Part shown: piece after piece, positions 7,807 to 17,227 of the stretch
How the letters are laid out: every line of letters starts with the position of its first letter
How positions within the stretch are numbered: the first letter of the stretch is position 1
NCBI GenBank assembly: GCA_039809495.1
Contig: JBDHVC010000001.1
Coordinates: forward strand, 124,001 to 188,000
Length of the DNA: 64,000 nucleotides
Source of the DNA: JAFLCL01 sp039809495
GTDB lineage: Bacteria; Myxococcota_A; Polyangia; Polyangiales; Sandaracinaceae
Reading direction: 5' to 3'
Translations under genes and position numbers: made by a program
The notes under the pieces: generated by a model
Databases searched by the model: none
Told to the model about the DNA's origin: nothing
Seen by the model: only the letters and a program-made list of their open reading frames with translations

Positions 7807-10800
7807 CGCTTCGCCTCCTCTCCGATCGCGAAGACGAGCCGCGATCCGTCGACGTCGACCTCGCTCGCGCCCGCCTCGCCCGCGAGCGTCGCGACGCGAT
7901 CGAAGCGGGCGGCGAGCACCTCGCTCGCGATGTGGTCCGCGTGCGCCTCGATGGCGTCGGCGAGCGCCCCCTCCGCCTCGTAGCGGAGCGCGACGCGCGC
8001 CTCGTGCGCCAGATCGAGCGCCTTGCGCGCCGCCTGGATCTTCGAGATCACCTCGCGCGCGAGCCCCTTCTTCGCGAGCGCGTCGGTGAGGGTCGTCTCG
8101 AGGATGACCACGCGCCCTCGATCCGAGGCCGCCGCGAACCCCTCGCGCGCGCGCAGCCGGATCTGGATCTCGTCCGGGCCGAGCGTCACCACGCGCCCGC
8201 CCACGTCGAGGCGGAGCTCGCCGCGCGCGCTCAGCTCGTCGTGGAGGGCCGTGCCGTCGGCGCCGAGGAGCGCCGCCTTGCAGGCCGGCATGTCCTTGCC
8301 GAGCTTGGGCCCGAGCGCGCGGAAATTCGGGACGATCTCGAATTCCACGAAGCGCTTGGGCTCGTCGGTGAACGAGAGGCGCTCGACGTTCAGCTCCTCC
8401 TCGATGATCGCGCGGTGCGCCTCGAGCGTCTCGCGGTCGTCCGGCCTCGCGACGACGACGATCGCCTCGAGCAGGGGCTGGCGCACCTTGAGCTTCTCCG
8501 TCGCGCGGACGCGCGCGCCGAGCGCGACGACGTCGCGGACGAGCCGCATCTCGTCGCGGACGCGCGCGCTCGCCCGATCCTCGCGCGGCGCGGGGAACTC
8601 GGCGAGGTGGACGCTGATCGGCGCGCTCGGGTCCGCGGGGCGGACGAGCGCCTGGTGGAGCTCCTCCGCGAGGAAGGGCACGAAGGGCGCGAGGAGCCTC
8701 GCGAAATCGACGAGCACCTCGTAGAGCGTGCCGAACGCCGCGTGCTTGTCGGCGCTCGCTCGACCGCTCGCCTCGTTGGGCGCCCAGAAGCGGGAGCGGC
8801 TCCTGCGCACGTACCAGTTCGACAGCGCGTCGAGGAAGCTCTCGATCGCGCGGGCGGCGGGGTGCGTGCGGAAGGCCTCGAGCGCGCTCGAGACCTCGCG
8901 GACGGTCGCGTCCAGCTCGGCGAGGATCCAGCGGTCGAGCTCGGGCCGGCTCGAGACGGGCGGGGGATCGTGCGGCGCCCAGCCGTCGATCGCCGCGTAC
9001 GTCGCGAAGAACGAGTAGACGTTCCAGACCTTGAGCAGGAGCTCCTTCGTCGCGTCGACCGCGCCGCCCTCGAACCACTTGTTCGTCTGGCCGGGGACGC
9101 TCTGCGCGTAGAGCGCCCAGCGCACCGCGTCGGCGCCGTACTTGTCGAACATCGCCGAGGGGTCTTGGTAGTTCTTCAGCGACTTGCTCAGCTTCTGCCC
9201 CTTCTCGTCGGTGATGAGCCCGAGCACCGTGCAGTTCTTGAAGGGGTGCGGGGTCTTCGCCTCCGGGAAGACCATCGTCGAGATCGCGAGCAGCGAGTAG
9301 AACCAGCCGCGCGTCTGATCGATCGCCTCGGTGATGAAGTCGGCGGGGAATTCCCGCGCGAACGCCTCGGCGTTCCGGTGCGGGAAGCCGTGCTGCGCGA
9401 AGGGCATGCAGCCCGAGTCGAACCAGCAGTCGATCACCTCCGAGACGCGCCGGTAGACGCCGTCCTCGCCCGGGACGGTGAAGGTGACCTCGTCGATCCA
9501 CGGCTTGTGGACGATCAGGTGCTCGCTGAGCGTGGGGTCCTTCGCCTTCGCGGCGTGGAAGTGATCGAAGGCCCGCGGGTTGAGCGCGAGGATCTCGTCG
9601 ATCGAGCCCATCGCCTTCGCCGCGCCCGTGACGTCGTTGATCCAGATGGGGAGCGGCGTCCCCCAGAAGCGCTCGCGCGAGATGGCCCAGTCCACGTTGT
9701 TCCGGAGGAACTCGCCGAAGCGCCCCTCCTGGATGTGCTCGGGCTCCCAGTGGATCGCGCGGTTGTTCGCGATGACGCGATCGATCTCGCGCGTCGTGCG
9801 GATGAACCACGAGCGGCGCGCGTACTGGATGAGCGGATCGCTCATCTTGCGCCAGCAGTAGGGGTAGTCGTGGCGGTAGACCTCCTCCTTGAAGAGGAGC
9901 CCTCGCTGGCGCAGGTCGCGGAGGATCTCGCGATCGACGTCCTTGACGAAGCGGCCCTTCCACGGGGCGACGTCGTCCGTGAACGTTCCGTCGGGGGCGA
10001 CGAGCTGGAGAAAGCCCATCCCGCTCTCGCGGCAGGCGCGGAAGTCGTCCTCGCCGAACGCGGGCGCCGTGTGCACGATGCCCGAGCCCGTGTCGAGCGT
10101 GACGAAGTCCGCGCCGATCACCTGGAAGTACTTGCCGGGCTCGCGGTGCGTGGGCACGAACGACGCGAAGGGCGGCGTGTACTCCATCCCGACGAGCGCC
10201 GCGCCCTGGCGGGTCTCGAGGACCCTCGCGTCGGCGCCGAAGAGCCGCTCGACGAGCGCCGCGGCGACGATGAGCCGCTCGCTCGAGCCGTCCTCGCCCT
10301 TCACCTCGACGCTCGCGTAGTCGACGTCGGGCTTGACCGCGAGCGCGACGTTGCTCGGCAGCGTCCAGGGCGTCGTCGTCCACGCGAGGAACGACGTCCG
10401 CTCCTGCCCGCGCACGGGGAAGCGGACGAACACGGAGGGATCGTCCACGGTCTTGTAGCCCTGGCCGACCTCGCCCGCGCTGAGCGCCGTCCCGCCTCGA
10501 GGCCACCACCAGACGACCTTGTAGTCCTGGTAGAGCAGCCCCTTCTCGAAGAGCGTGCGGAGCGCCCACCAGACGCTCTCGACGTAGGGCCTGTGGAACG
10601 TGACGTAGGCCTCGTCGAGATCCACCCAGAACGCGATGCGGCGGGTCATGCGCCGCCACTCGTCGATGTACTTGAACACCGACTCGATGCAGCGGTGGGT
10701 GAAGGCCTCGACGCCGTAGCTGACGATCGCGTCGCGACCGCTGATCCCGAGCGCCTTCTCGACCTCGACCTCGACGGGCAGCCCGTGCGTGTCCCAGCCG

Positions 10801-11060
10801 CCGCGGCGCGGGACGTAGTGCCCCGTCATCGCGCGGTGGCGCAGAAACACGTCCTTCATCACCCGCGTGAGCACGTGGCCGGGGTGCGGCATCCCGTTCG
10901 CCGTCGGGGGGCCCTCGTAGAACACGAAGGGCTTCTTGCCGGAGGCCTCCTCGACGGAGCGCTCGAAGATCCGCTCGCGCTGCCAGAGCTCGAGCAGGCG
11001 CAGCTCCAGCTCGGGGAAGGAGACTTTGCTCGGAACACGCTGGAACATCGGGCGACTCAT
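7803..11060 (-). CDS. ileS: Isoleucyl-tRNA synthetase, type 2
   Basis: This 1085-aa class I aminoacyl-tRNA synthetase charges tRNA-Ile. The first signature is in GPPTANGMPHPGH (HPGH, residues 59-62) and the second is KLSKS (GQKLSKSLKNY). An editing (CP1) domain lies between them, followed by the anticodon-binding region. The phrase YEGPPTANG and the overall length fit the eukaryote-like type 2 IleRS group, which is generally less sensitive to mupirocin than type 1; that property is known for the group and not shown here. The ATG at 11060 gives MSRPMFQRV, a normal start; longer in-frame extensions are low complexity. The gene is the first of a two-gene ileS-folD unit and diverges from a lipoprotein gene across a 132-bp gap. 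Confidence 0.96.
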   Translation of the reverse strand: MSRPMFQRVPSKVSFPELELRLLELWQRERIFERSVEEASGKKPFVFYEGPPTANGMPHPGHVLTRVMKDVFLRHRAMTGHYVPRRGGWDTHGLPVEVEVEKALGISGRDAIVSYGVEAFTHRCIESVFKYIDEWRRMTRRIAFWVDLDEAYVTFHRPYVESVWWALRTLFEKGLLYQDYKVVWWWPRGGTALSAGEVGQGYKTVDDPSVFVRFPVRGQERTSFLAWTTTPWTLPSNVALAVKPDVDYASVEVKGEDGSSERLIVAAALVERLFGADARVLETRQGAALVGMEYTPPFASFVPTHREPGKYFQVIGADFVTLDTGSGIVHTAPAFGEDDFRACRESGMGFLQLVAPDGTFTDDVAPWKGRFVKDVDREILRDLRQRGLLFKEEVYRHDYPYCWRKMSDPLIQYARRSWFIRTTREIDRVIANNRAIHWEPEHIQEGRFGEFLRNNVDWAISRERFWGTPLPIWINDVTGAAKAMGSIDEILALNPRAFDHFHAAKAKDPTLSEHLIVHKPWIDEVTFTVPGEDGVYRRVSEVIDCWFDSGCMPFAQHGFPHRNAEAFAREFPADFITEAIDQTRGWFYSLLAISTMVFPEAKTPHPFKNCTVLGLITDEKGQKLSKSLKNYQDPSAMFDKYGADAVRWALYAQSVPGQTNKWFEGGAVDATKELLLKVWNVYSFFATYAAIDGWAPHDPPPVSSRPELDRWILAELDATVREVSSALEAFRTHPAARAIESFLDALSNWYVRRSRSRFWAPNEASGRASADKHAAFGTLYEVLVDFARLLAPFVPFLAEELHQALVRPADPSAPISVHLAEFPAPREDRASARVRDEMRLVRDVVALGARVRATEKLKVRQPLLEAIVVVARPDDRETLEAHRAIIEEELNVERLSFTDEPKRFVEFEIVPNFRALGPKLGKDMPACKAALLGADGTALHDELSARGELRLDVGGRVVTLGPDEIQIRLRAREGFAAASDRGRVVILETTLTDALAKKGLAREVISKIQAARKALDLAHEARVALRYEAEGALADAIEAHADHIASEVLAARFDRVATLAGEAGASEVDVDGSRLVFAIGEEAKR

Positions 11061-11192
11061 AGCACTCGCGTCTCCGAGAGCGAAGCTCGGGCTCCGCGCG
11101 GGGGGCTCGCCCCGCCGGCCCAGCGCGGCCGCTCGCGCGGGTGGGCGCCCCGGGTGATTCCGACGCGGCGAAAAGCCTCGTATCCTCTCGTC

Positions 11193-12332
11193 ATGGGACG
11201 CCACCCGCTCGCCCTGCTCGCGCTCGCCTCGGCCGCTCTGATCGCGGGCTGCACCGGCAAGCTCACGATCGATCGCGCGCCCGAGGGGGGCGACGCGGGC
11301 GCGCCGCCCTTCACCGACGCCGCCGTTGAACCGAGGCTCGACGCCTTCGTCCCGCCCGGCGTGGACGCGGCGACGCGCGACGCGTTCACCCCGCCGACCC
11401 CCGACGCGCACGTCCCGGCCGCGTGTGAGGCGATCACCTGCGGCGCGAACCAGCGCTGCGACGCGACCCTCCGCGCGTGCGTCTGCCTGCCCGGCTTCGT
11501 CGAGGACGGATCGGGGTGCGTGGCCGCGCCTCCCGGAGACCCGAGCACGCGGACGGCGGCCGAGGCGTGCGCGATCTGGGCCGAGGCGCATCGCGCGACG
11601 GCCACGCGGGAGTGGAACGAGGGGAGCGGGATGTGCGACGGCGGATCGATGACCGCCGAGGCGACGGACGACACGCTGCGTCGCATCGCGGGCTTCCGCG
11701 CGCTCGCGGGGCTCGGCCCCGTCGTCGACATCCCGGATCAGCGCGCACAGCAGCAGGCGTGCGCGGTCTTGATGTATCGAAACCACGCGCTCTCCCACAC
11801 CCCACCCTCGAGCTGGACCTGCTACTCGAGCGCCGGCGCGGCCGGCGCGGGGAGCTCGAACCTCGCGCTGGGGACCTCGACGAGCGCCGACACCATCGAT
11901 CTCTACGTGAGCGACGGCGGGGTCGACTCGCTCGGTCATCGACGCTGGGTGCTGAACGGCCCGCTCGGTCGCGTCGGGATCGGGTTCGCCGGCAACGCGG
12001 GTTGCCTCTCGGTCTTCGACGGCTCCGGCTCCACGTCGCGCACCTGGGTCGCGTGGCCGCCCCCCGGGCCCGTCCCCTCCGCGACGACGACCGCGTGGTG
12101 GTCCTTCCAGATCATGGCGCGCGGCGGCGCCGCCGACGCGAGCGTCACGATGGTGCGGATGCGCGACGGGGTGGACGTGACCGGCGCGATCCACCGGCTC
12201 CCCGATGGTTACGGAGGCTCCTCGGTGGCCTGGTCGCCGACCGAGCACGCCGTCGGTGAGCGCTACCGCGTGACGGTCACCTCGAGCGCGCTCGGCGCGA
12301 TCTCGTACGAGGTGGAGATCGTCGACTGCTGA
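11193..12332 (+). CDS. CAP/SCP-domain lipoprotein with EGF-like module
   Basis: This 379-aa exported protein has a signal peptide ending ALIAGC (lipidated Cys20) and then an Asp/Ala/Pro-rich linker. A Cys-rich EGF-like segment follows (CEAITCGANQRC...CVCLPGF). The C-terminal CAP/SCP-like domain starts at about residue 150 and has FRALAGLGP, MYRNHALSHTPP, SSNLALG and LGHRRWVLN in CAP order. CAP domains in bacteria are extracellular and often of unknown activity. It is probably anchored in the outer membrane and faces the periplasm or surface. No RBS is obvious before the ATG. It stands alone, divergent from ileS. The CAP call is good; function is unknown. Confidence 0.8.
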   Translation: MGRHPLALLALASAALIAGCTGKLTIDRAPEGGDAGAPPFTDAAVEPRLDAFVPPGVDAATRDAFTPPTPDAHVPAACEAITCGANQRCDATLRACVCLPGFVEDGSGCVAAPPGDPSTRTAAEACAIWAEAHRATATREWNEGSGMCDGGSMTAEATDDTLRRIAGFRALAGLGPVVDIPDQRAQQQACAVLMYRNHALSHTPPSSWTCYSSAGAAGAGSSNLALGTSTSADTIDLYVSDGGVDSLGHRRWVLNGPLGRVGIGFAGNAGCLSVFDGSGSTSRTWVAWPPPGPVPSATTTAWWSFQIMARGGAADASVTMVRMRDGVDVTGAIHRLPDGYGGSSVAWSPTEHAVGERYRVTVTSSALGAISYEVEIVDC

Positions 12333-12466
12333 CCTCTGAGGTCGCGCACGTCGCGAGCGATTCCGGGTTGTGTTCCATCGACGTCTCGCTACCCTCGCCT
12401 CCCGGCGATGGTGGTCGACGAGGTCGCCAGCAGCGCGAAATTCACATCGTTCGTAGGGAGGGCCTG

Positions 12467-13303
12467 ATGTTTCGAGTGTTCTCGTTCATGGGACAGGTGT
12501 TCGGCATGGTCGGCCGCAAGCCTGGGCTCCTCGCGCCGCTCGTCCTCAACATCGCGGCGGCCGTCCCCCTCCACATCCTCTTCGTCTTGGCGTCGTACCT
12601 CGTCCCCGCGCAGTACGGACACCTCGTCGACTACGCGCTGATGCTCCTCGGCTGCACGGCGCTCTACTTCATCGACTACTTCTGCGCCGGGCTGAACACC
12701 TCGCTCGTCGCCGAGCAGGTGACGACGGGACAGGCCTCGCTCGGGACGGCCTTCTCGCGGACGCTGCGCGCCTCGCCGAGCATCCTGGTCTTCGCGATCG
12801 TGACGGCGATCTTCGATCTCCTCGTGCAGATCGCGAACAGCCGCAGGGGCATGATCCGGACGATGCTCCTCGGCATCATCCGCACGGTCTGGACGACCGC
12901 GACCTACGTGATGATGCCGGCGATGGTGCTCGATCGGCTCGGCTTCGTGGACTCGTTCAAGCGCAGCAAGCAGCTCATGGAGAACGATCCGACGCAGGTC
13001 GGCGTCGGCGTGGTCGCCCTCGGGCTCGTGACGTGGGTGATGGGGCTCGCGGCGTTCATGGCGGCGAACTACATCGGCTTCGGCGTCCTCGCCGCCTACC
13101 CGATGGTGGGCATGATCTTCGCGCTCTTCGTCATCAACGTGAGCTGGGCCGTCAGCAGCTACCTGAAGAGCACCTACTACACCTGCTACTACCTCTGGGT
13201 GAGCGAGTGCTTGCGGCAACAGCGCGCCGGCGTGGATCTCGCGCCCGCGCCGCTCCGCGACGCCCTCGGCGGCATCCAGCCCGGCATGGGCTACTTCGGC
13301 TGA
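12467..13303 (+). CDS. Polytopic membrane protein, DUF6159-like
   Basis: This 278-aa integral membrane protein has about six hydrophobic segments and cytoplasmic loops containing basic clusters (SRRGMIR, RSKQLMEND). The layout, with a short MFRVFSFMGQ start and a long SWAVSSYLKSTYYTCYYLW segment near the end, resembles the uncharacterised DUF6159 family; that match is from memory. The start is fixed by a strong AGGGAGG ribosome-binding site just upstream of the ATG at 12467; the longer frame from 12368 lacks one. A strong intrinsic terminator follows the gene. Confidence 0.75.
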   Translation: MFRVFSFMGQVFGMVGRKPGLLAPLVLNIAAAVPLHILFVLASYLVPAQYGHLVDYALMLLGCTALYFIDYFCAGLNTSLVAEQVTTGQASLGTAFSRTLRASPSILVFAIVTAIFDLLVQIANSRRGMIRTMLLGIIRTVWTTATYVMMPAMVLDRLGFVDSFKRSKQLMENDPTQVGVGVVALGLVTWVMGLAAFMAANYIGFGVLAAYPMVGMIFALFVINVSWAVSSYLKSTYYTCYYLWVSECLRQQRAGVDLAPAPLRDALGGIQPGMGYFG

Positions 13304-13338
13304 CCCGCGCCGCGGCGCGCCGCTCGGCGAGCTACTCG

Positions 13339-13384
13339 CGCCGGAGCCTCGACGCCTCAGGGCGTCGAGGCTCCGGCGCTTTTT
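13339..13384 (+). terminator. Rho-independent terminator after the DUF6159-like gene
   Basis: A perfect 18-bp inverted repeat (13339-13356 with 13361-13378) with a 4-base TCAG loop is followed by C and five T residues (13380-13384). It lies 35 bp after the membrane-protein stop and about 50 bp before the ketosynthase gene. It is the clearest intrinsic terminator in the window. Confidence 0.93.
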
Positions 13385-13436
13385 CCGATGCGTCGGCGAG
13401 CACGAGCGCGCGCGCGATGGCATCCTCCGCGCCGAC

Positions 13437-14672
13437 ATGCTGCCGCTCGCGATCACGGGTCTCGGGACCGTCGCTCCCTTCGCGCTCGACTACGAGGCGT
13501 TTCGCCGTGGGCTATCGGACCCTGAGGAGGCTCGCCGCCGATCGTTCAGCGGGCCATCGAGCGCGCTCGGGCAGCCCAAGCGCGCGCCCCAGCAGAAGAG
13601 CGAGGACGAGGCGGTCGGCCCGCCGCCCGTCGTCGCCGAGTGCCGCGACTTCGACGCCAACGCGCTCCTCGGCGACAAGGGGCATCGCAACATCGATCGG
13701 CTGACGAAGTACCTCATCGTCGCCGCGCGGCGGGCGCTCGAGGACGCGAACGTCAAGCGGGACGGCGTCTTTCTCGGTGCGCTCGGTCCCGATCACGTGG
13801 GGATCTGCTCATCGACGGCCTACGGATCGCTCGACTCGATCACCGAGCTGAACCTCGTCGCCGAGCTCGAGGATCCCCGCTACATCAACCCGGCGCGCTT
13901 CCCGAACACCGTCATCAACGCGGCCGCCGGCTACGTGAGCATCTGGGAGGACCTCCGCGCCCCCAACACGACGGTCGTCAACGGCAATTGCGGGGCGCTC
14001 GACGCGGTGCTGCTCGCGGCCACGCACCTCGCGCACCGCCGCGCCGACGCCTTCCTCGTCGGCGGCGGCGACGTCGTGAGCGAGCCGCTCTACACGGCCT
14101 TTCGGCGGCTCGACGCGATCGCGGAGGGCGACCAGGTCAGCGAGCCCGGGAGCGCGCGCTCGACCGGCATCCACCTCGGCGAGGGGGCGGCCTACGCGCT
14201 CGTCGAGCGTCGCGCCGACGCCGAGGCGCGCGCGGCGAGGATCCGCGCGGTCCTCGCGGGCTACGGCACGGCGTTCGAGCCGCCGACCCACGACGCGTTC
14301 ATCGTCAACCCGACGCCCCTCGCGATCGGTCGAGCCATCCGCCTCGCGCTCGACGACGCGGGGCTGCCTCCGAGCGCAGTGTCGGTCGTGTGCTCGAGCG
14401 CCTCGGGCCTCCCGCGCTTCGACGTCGCCGAGCTCCACGCGATCGAGCAGCTGCTCGGCACGGAGGTCGCGGTCGTCGCGCCCAAGGCGATCTGCGGCGA
14501 GGCCTTCGCGGCGTCGGCGGCGCTCGGCATGGCGGCCGGGGTCGCGTGGCTCGAGGGGGGGCAGCCCGGCCCGCTCATCGCGGGGCGCTTGCCGGAGCGC
14601 ATCGACAACGTGGTCGTCACGGCCATGGGCTACTACGGCAACGCGAGCGCCGTCGTCCTCCGCCGGGCCTGA
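13437..14672 (+). CDS. Beta-ketoacyl synthase homologue lacking active-site histidines
   Basis: This 411-aa thiolase-fold ketosynthase has the active-site cysteine in GNCG (Cys185) and many KAS II landmarks (ITGLGTVAPF start, LGEGAAYALVERR). The two histidines of the usual Cys-His-His triad appear to be replaced: HGTGT aligns with SASGL, and the KxxxGH motif reads KAICGE (Lys350, Glu355). Decarboxylation of malonyl units may therefore be lost. Such enzymes could act as acyl carriers, chain-length factors or transfer-only condensing enzymes. The alpha-oxoamine synthase gene follows after 101 bp on the same strand, so the two may form a unit making an aminoketone lipid or a small metabolite. 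A strong terminator isolates it from the gene upstream. Confidence 0.85.
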   Translation: MLPLAITGLGTVAPFALDYEAFRRGLSDPEEARRRSFSGPSSALGQPKRAPQQKSEDEAVGPPPVVAECRDFDANALLGDKGHRNIDRLTKYLIVAARRALEDANVKRDGVFLGALGPDHVGICSSTAYGSLDSITELNLVAELEDPRYINPARFPNTVINAAAGYVSIWEDLRAPNTTVVNGNCGALDAVLLAATHLAHRRADAFLVGGGDVVSEPLYTAFRRLDAIAEGDQVSEPGSARSTGIHLGEGAAYALVERRADAEARAARIRAVLAGYGTAFEPPTHDAFIVNPTPLAIGRAIRLALDDAGLPPSAVSVVCSSASGLPRFDVAELHAIEQLLGTEVAVVAPKAICGEAFAASAALGMAAGVAWLEGGQPGPLIAGRLPERIDNVVVTAMGYYGNASAVVLRRA

Positions 14673-14773
14673 TCCGCTGCGAGGCGGAGCGCGGGGCGCG
14701 AAGGCCGCGACGCAGCGGCGCGCACGCCGTGATGCGTTGAACTTCCACGATCTCGCGGTAGTACCCGCCTCCC

Positions 14774-16018
14774 ATGACGAGCTGGATCAAGGACAAGGCG
14801 CACGCAGAGCTGGCGCGTATCCGCGAGGCGAAGGAGAAGCAGGTCTACCCCTACTTCCGCCCCTTCGAGAGCGGAGGCCTGCACATGAGCATCGGCGGTC
14901 AGCCGATCGTGAACTTCAGCTCGAACGACTACCTCGGCCTGACGAACCACCCGAAGGTCAAGGAGGCGGCGAAGGCCGCGGTCGATCGCTACGCGTGCGG
15001 CCTCTCGAGCTCGCGCGTCCAGGCGACGACGGTCGCGCACGTCGAGCTCGAGGAGCGCCTCGCGGCCTTCTTCCGGATGCCGGCCGCCGTCGTCACGACG
15101 ACGGGCTACCAGGCGATGGTCGGCACCCTCATGTCCCTCGCCGACGCGGACACGACGCTCGTCCTCGACCAGCTCAGCCACGCCTGCATCCTCGACGGGA
15201 GCTTCCTCGCGGCGGGCGTGCCCCGCACCACCACCGACATCCGCTTCTTCAACCACAATTCCGCGCGATCGCTCGATCGCATCCTCTCGAGCCGGCGCGG
15301 CAAGAACGCGCTCGTCGTCCTCGAGGGCGTCTACTCGCTCGACGGGGATCAGGCGACGATCGGAGAGATCCTCGAGGTCTGTAAGCGGCACGACGCGTGC
15401 GTCGTGCTCGACGACGCGCACGGGACGGGCACGCTCGGGACGCATGGGCGCGGGATCCTCGAGGAGCATGGGCTCGAGGGGACCTTCCCGTCGGAGAAGC
15501 TCGTCATCGTCTCCACCTTCTCGAAGAGCCTCGGCGGCATCGGCGGGATCATCCTCGGCGATCCCGAGGTCGTCGATCACATCAAGCACCGCGCGCGCTC
15601 CTTCGTGTTCTCGGCGACGCTGCCCGTGCCGATCGTCGCCGCGGCGGCGACGATCCTCGGGATGCTCGAGACGGATGGGCCCGCGCTCGTCGCGGAGCTG
15701 AAGGAGAAGGCCGAGTACATGCGGAAGAACCTCCTCTCGCTCGGCTTCGATCTCGGCTTCTCGAACACGCACATCATGCCGGTGATGTGCCGAGACGAGC
15801 GCAAGGCGCTCTTCATGCACGTCGCGCTGCTCGAGAACGGCGTGATGATGGTCCCCATCACCTACCCTGGGGTGAAGGAGGGCGAGGAGCGGCTCCGGCT
15901 GAACGTGACGCGCGGTCACTCGAAGGAAGACATGGACAAGGCGCTCGAGCTGCTCGACGTCTATGGCCAGGCGTTCTTCGTTCAGAGCGGCGAGGCGCTC
16001 GGGCCAATGGAGAGCTGA
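14774..16018 (+). CDS. PLP-dependent alpha-oxoamine synthase (SPT/KBL/BioF family)
   Basis: This 414-aa fold-type I PLP enzyme condenses an amino acid with an acyl thioester, with decarboxylation. It has FSSNDYLGL, the cofactor motif DDAHGTGTLG, and the Schiff-base lysine Lys251 in STFSKSLGGIGG. The family includes serine palmitoyltransferase, AONS (BioF), 2-amino-3-ketobutyrate ligase and CqsA, which cannot be separated by eye. No bio genes are nearby. The neighbouring ketosynthase homologue, and the ceramidase-like gene 3.5 kb away, favour a sphingoid-type or aminoketone lipid product (inference). The gene overlaps the convergent TPR gene by 37 bp at its 3' end. Confidence 0.9.
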   Translation: MTSWIKDKAHAELARIREAKEKQVYPYFRPFESGGLHMSIGGQPIVNFSSNDYLGLTNHPKVKEAAKAAVDRYACGLSSSRVQATTVAHVELEERLAAFFRMPAAVVTTTGYQAMVGTLMSLADADTTLVLDQLSHACILDGSFLAAGVPRTTTDIRFFNHNSARSLDRILSSRRGKNALVVLEGVYSLDGDQATIGEILEVCKRHDACVVLDDAHGTGTLGTHGRGILEEHGLEGTFPSEKLVIVSTFSKSLGGIGGIILGDPEVVDHIKHRARSFVFSATLPVPIVAAAATILGMLETDGPALVAELKEKAEYMRKNLLSLGFDLGFSNTHIMPVMCRDERKALFMHVALLENGVMMVPITYPGVKEGEERLRLNVTRGHSKEDMDKALELLDVYGQAFFVQSGEALGPMES

Positions 16019-17175
16019 GCGCTCGAGGGCCGGCGCGCTTCGCTCGCCTCGAGGCGCTCGAGCGCTTGCTCCGCGACCGACGCGTAGCGCGAGCCGGCTC
16101 CTCCGAGCGCGAAGAACGCGCGCAGGCTCTCGACGGCGCGCTCCCGCTCGATCGCCGCTTCCTCCTCTCGGTGTTCGCGCAGCGCCGCGAGCGCGAGCGC
16201 CTCGTGGGCGAGCGCCTCGTAGGCGTGGATCTCGAAGGGAGGATCGAAGCTCACGCCCGGCATGTGGAGCGGAGCGAGCGCGCCGTGGCGCTCGACGAGG
16301 GCCGCCGTGCGCGGATCGGTCGGGGGCGCGAGGAAGGTGCGGGTCGCCTCTTCGGCGGTGGCGAGCGCGACCGCGTAGAGGCCGGAGCGCTCCTCCGCGA
16401 GGGCGCGCCCGAAGAGCGCGAGCGCGAGGGTGAGCGAGTCGGCCCTGCTCGCCCGGATCGCCTCCGCGTAGAGGGCGCGCGCGGCCACGGGATCGCCGCC
16501 GAGCATCACGGCCTCGGCCTCGTTCAAGGCGAGGAGCGCCTGGCTCGGGGACGCGAAGACGAAGTAGAGCGCCTCCTCCCGCGCGGTGCTGACGAGGGCA
16601 GGCACCGCCGGGGCGCGCAGGCCCAGGCGTGCCCGCTCATACTCGGCTCGGGCGCCGTCGTAGTCGCCCGCGCGAGCTCGGAGCGAGGCGAGCGCGAGGG
16701 CGACGCTCGACGCCTCGAAGCCGGGCTCGAGCGAGCGGGCCCGCTCGAGCTCCGCGATCGCGTCGTCCGTTCGCCGCGCCGCGCGATCGGCGCCCTCCTC
16801 GCGGGCGAGGTCGGCGAGCGCGAGGCCGCGATAGACCGCGAGCTCGACGTCGTCGGGCAGAGTGACGCGCGCGCGATCGAAGCGATCGAGCGCGCGCTCG
16901 AGCTGGAGCCGCGGCGGGGGCGAGATGCCGTCGTCGACGGGGGCCACGCGCGCGTCGAGGAAGAGCGCGACGCCGTCTCGAAAGAGCCGCCTCCCTCCGC
17001 GGCGAGCGGGCGCGAACACGTCGCGGTAGCCCGCCTCACCGAGCCGCTCCCGACCCTCCGAGAGCGGGCGGAGATCGGCGCGCGCGGGCGCGACGACGAG
17101 GCACGTCGAGCCGACGACGCGGGCGACGAGGCGCAGGAGGAGGCGACGAGCGCGCGGGGTCACGGGGGACGCCAT
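15982..17175 (-). CDS. Exported TPR-containing protein, unknown function
   Basis: This 397-aa protein begins with a basic n-region and a short hydrophobic core (RLVARVVGSTCLVVAPARA), probably a signal peptide. It is followed by Ala/Arg/Glu-rich helical repeats of TPR type (for example AIAELERARSLEPGFEASSVALALASLRARAGDYDGA). A segment with LHMPGVSFDPPFEIHAYEALAHEAL follows. The C-terminal 20 residues are Ser/Pro-rich. It converges on, and overlaps, the alpha-oxoamine synthase gene by 37 bp; its own start is 52 bp from the divergent vWA lipoprotein gene. A periplasmic scaffold role is plausible but nothing more specific can be read. Confidence 0.7.
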   Translation of the reverse strand: MASPVTPRARRLLLRLVARVVGSTCLVVAPARADLRPLSEGRERLGEAGYRDVFAPARRGGRRLFRDGVALFLDARVAPVDDGISPPPRLQLERALDRFDRARVTLPDDVELAVYRGLALADLAREEGADRAARRTDDAIAELERARSLEPGFEASSVALALASLRARAGDYDGARAEYERARLGLRAPAVPALVSTAREEALYFVFASPSQALLALNEAEAVMLGGDPVAARALYAEAIRASRADSLTLALALFGRALAEERSGLYAVALATAEEATRTFLAPPTDPRTAALVERHGALAPLHMPGVSFDPPFEIHAYEALAHEALALAALREHREEEAAIERERAVESLRAFFALGGAGSRYASVAEQALERLEASEARRPSSAQLSIGPSASPL

Positions 17176-17227
17176 CGTAGGACGAAAACGGGTCGCCGCG
17201 CGGTCGGCGGCTCGCTACGATGGGGGG

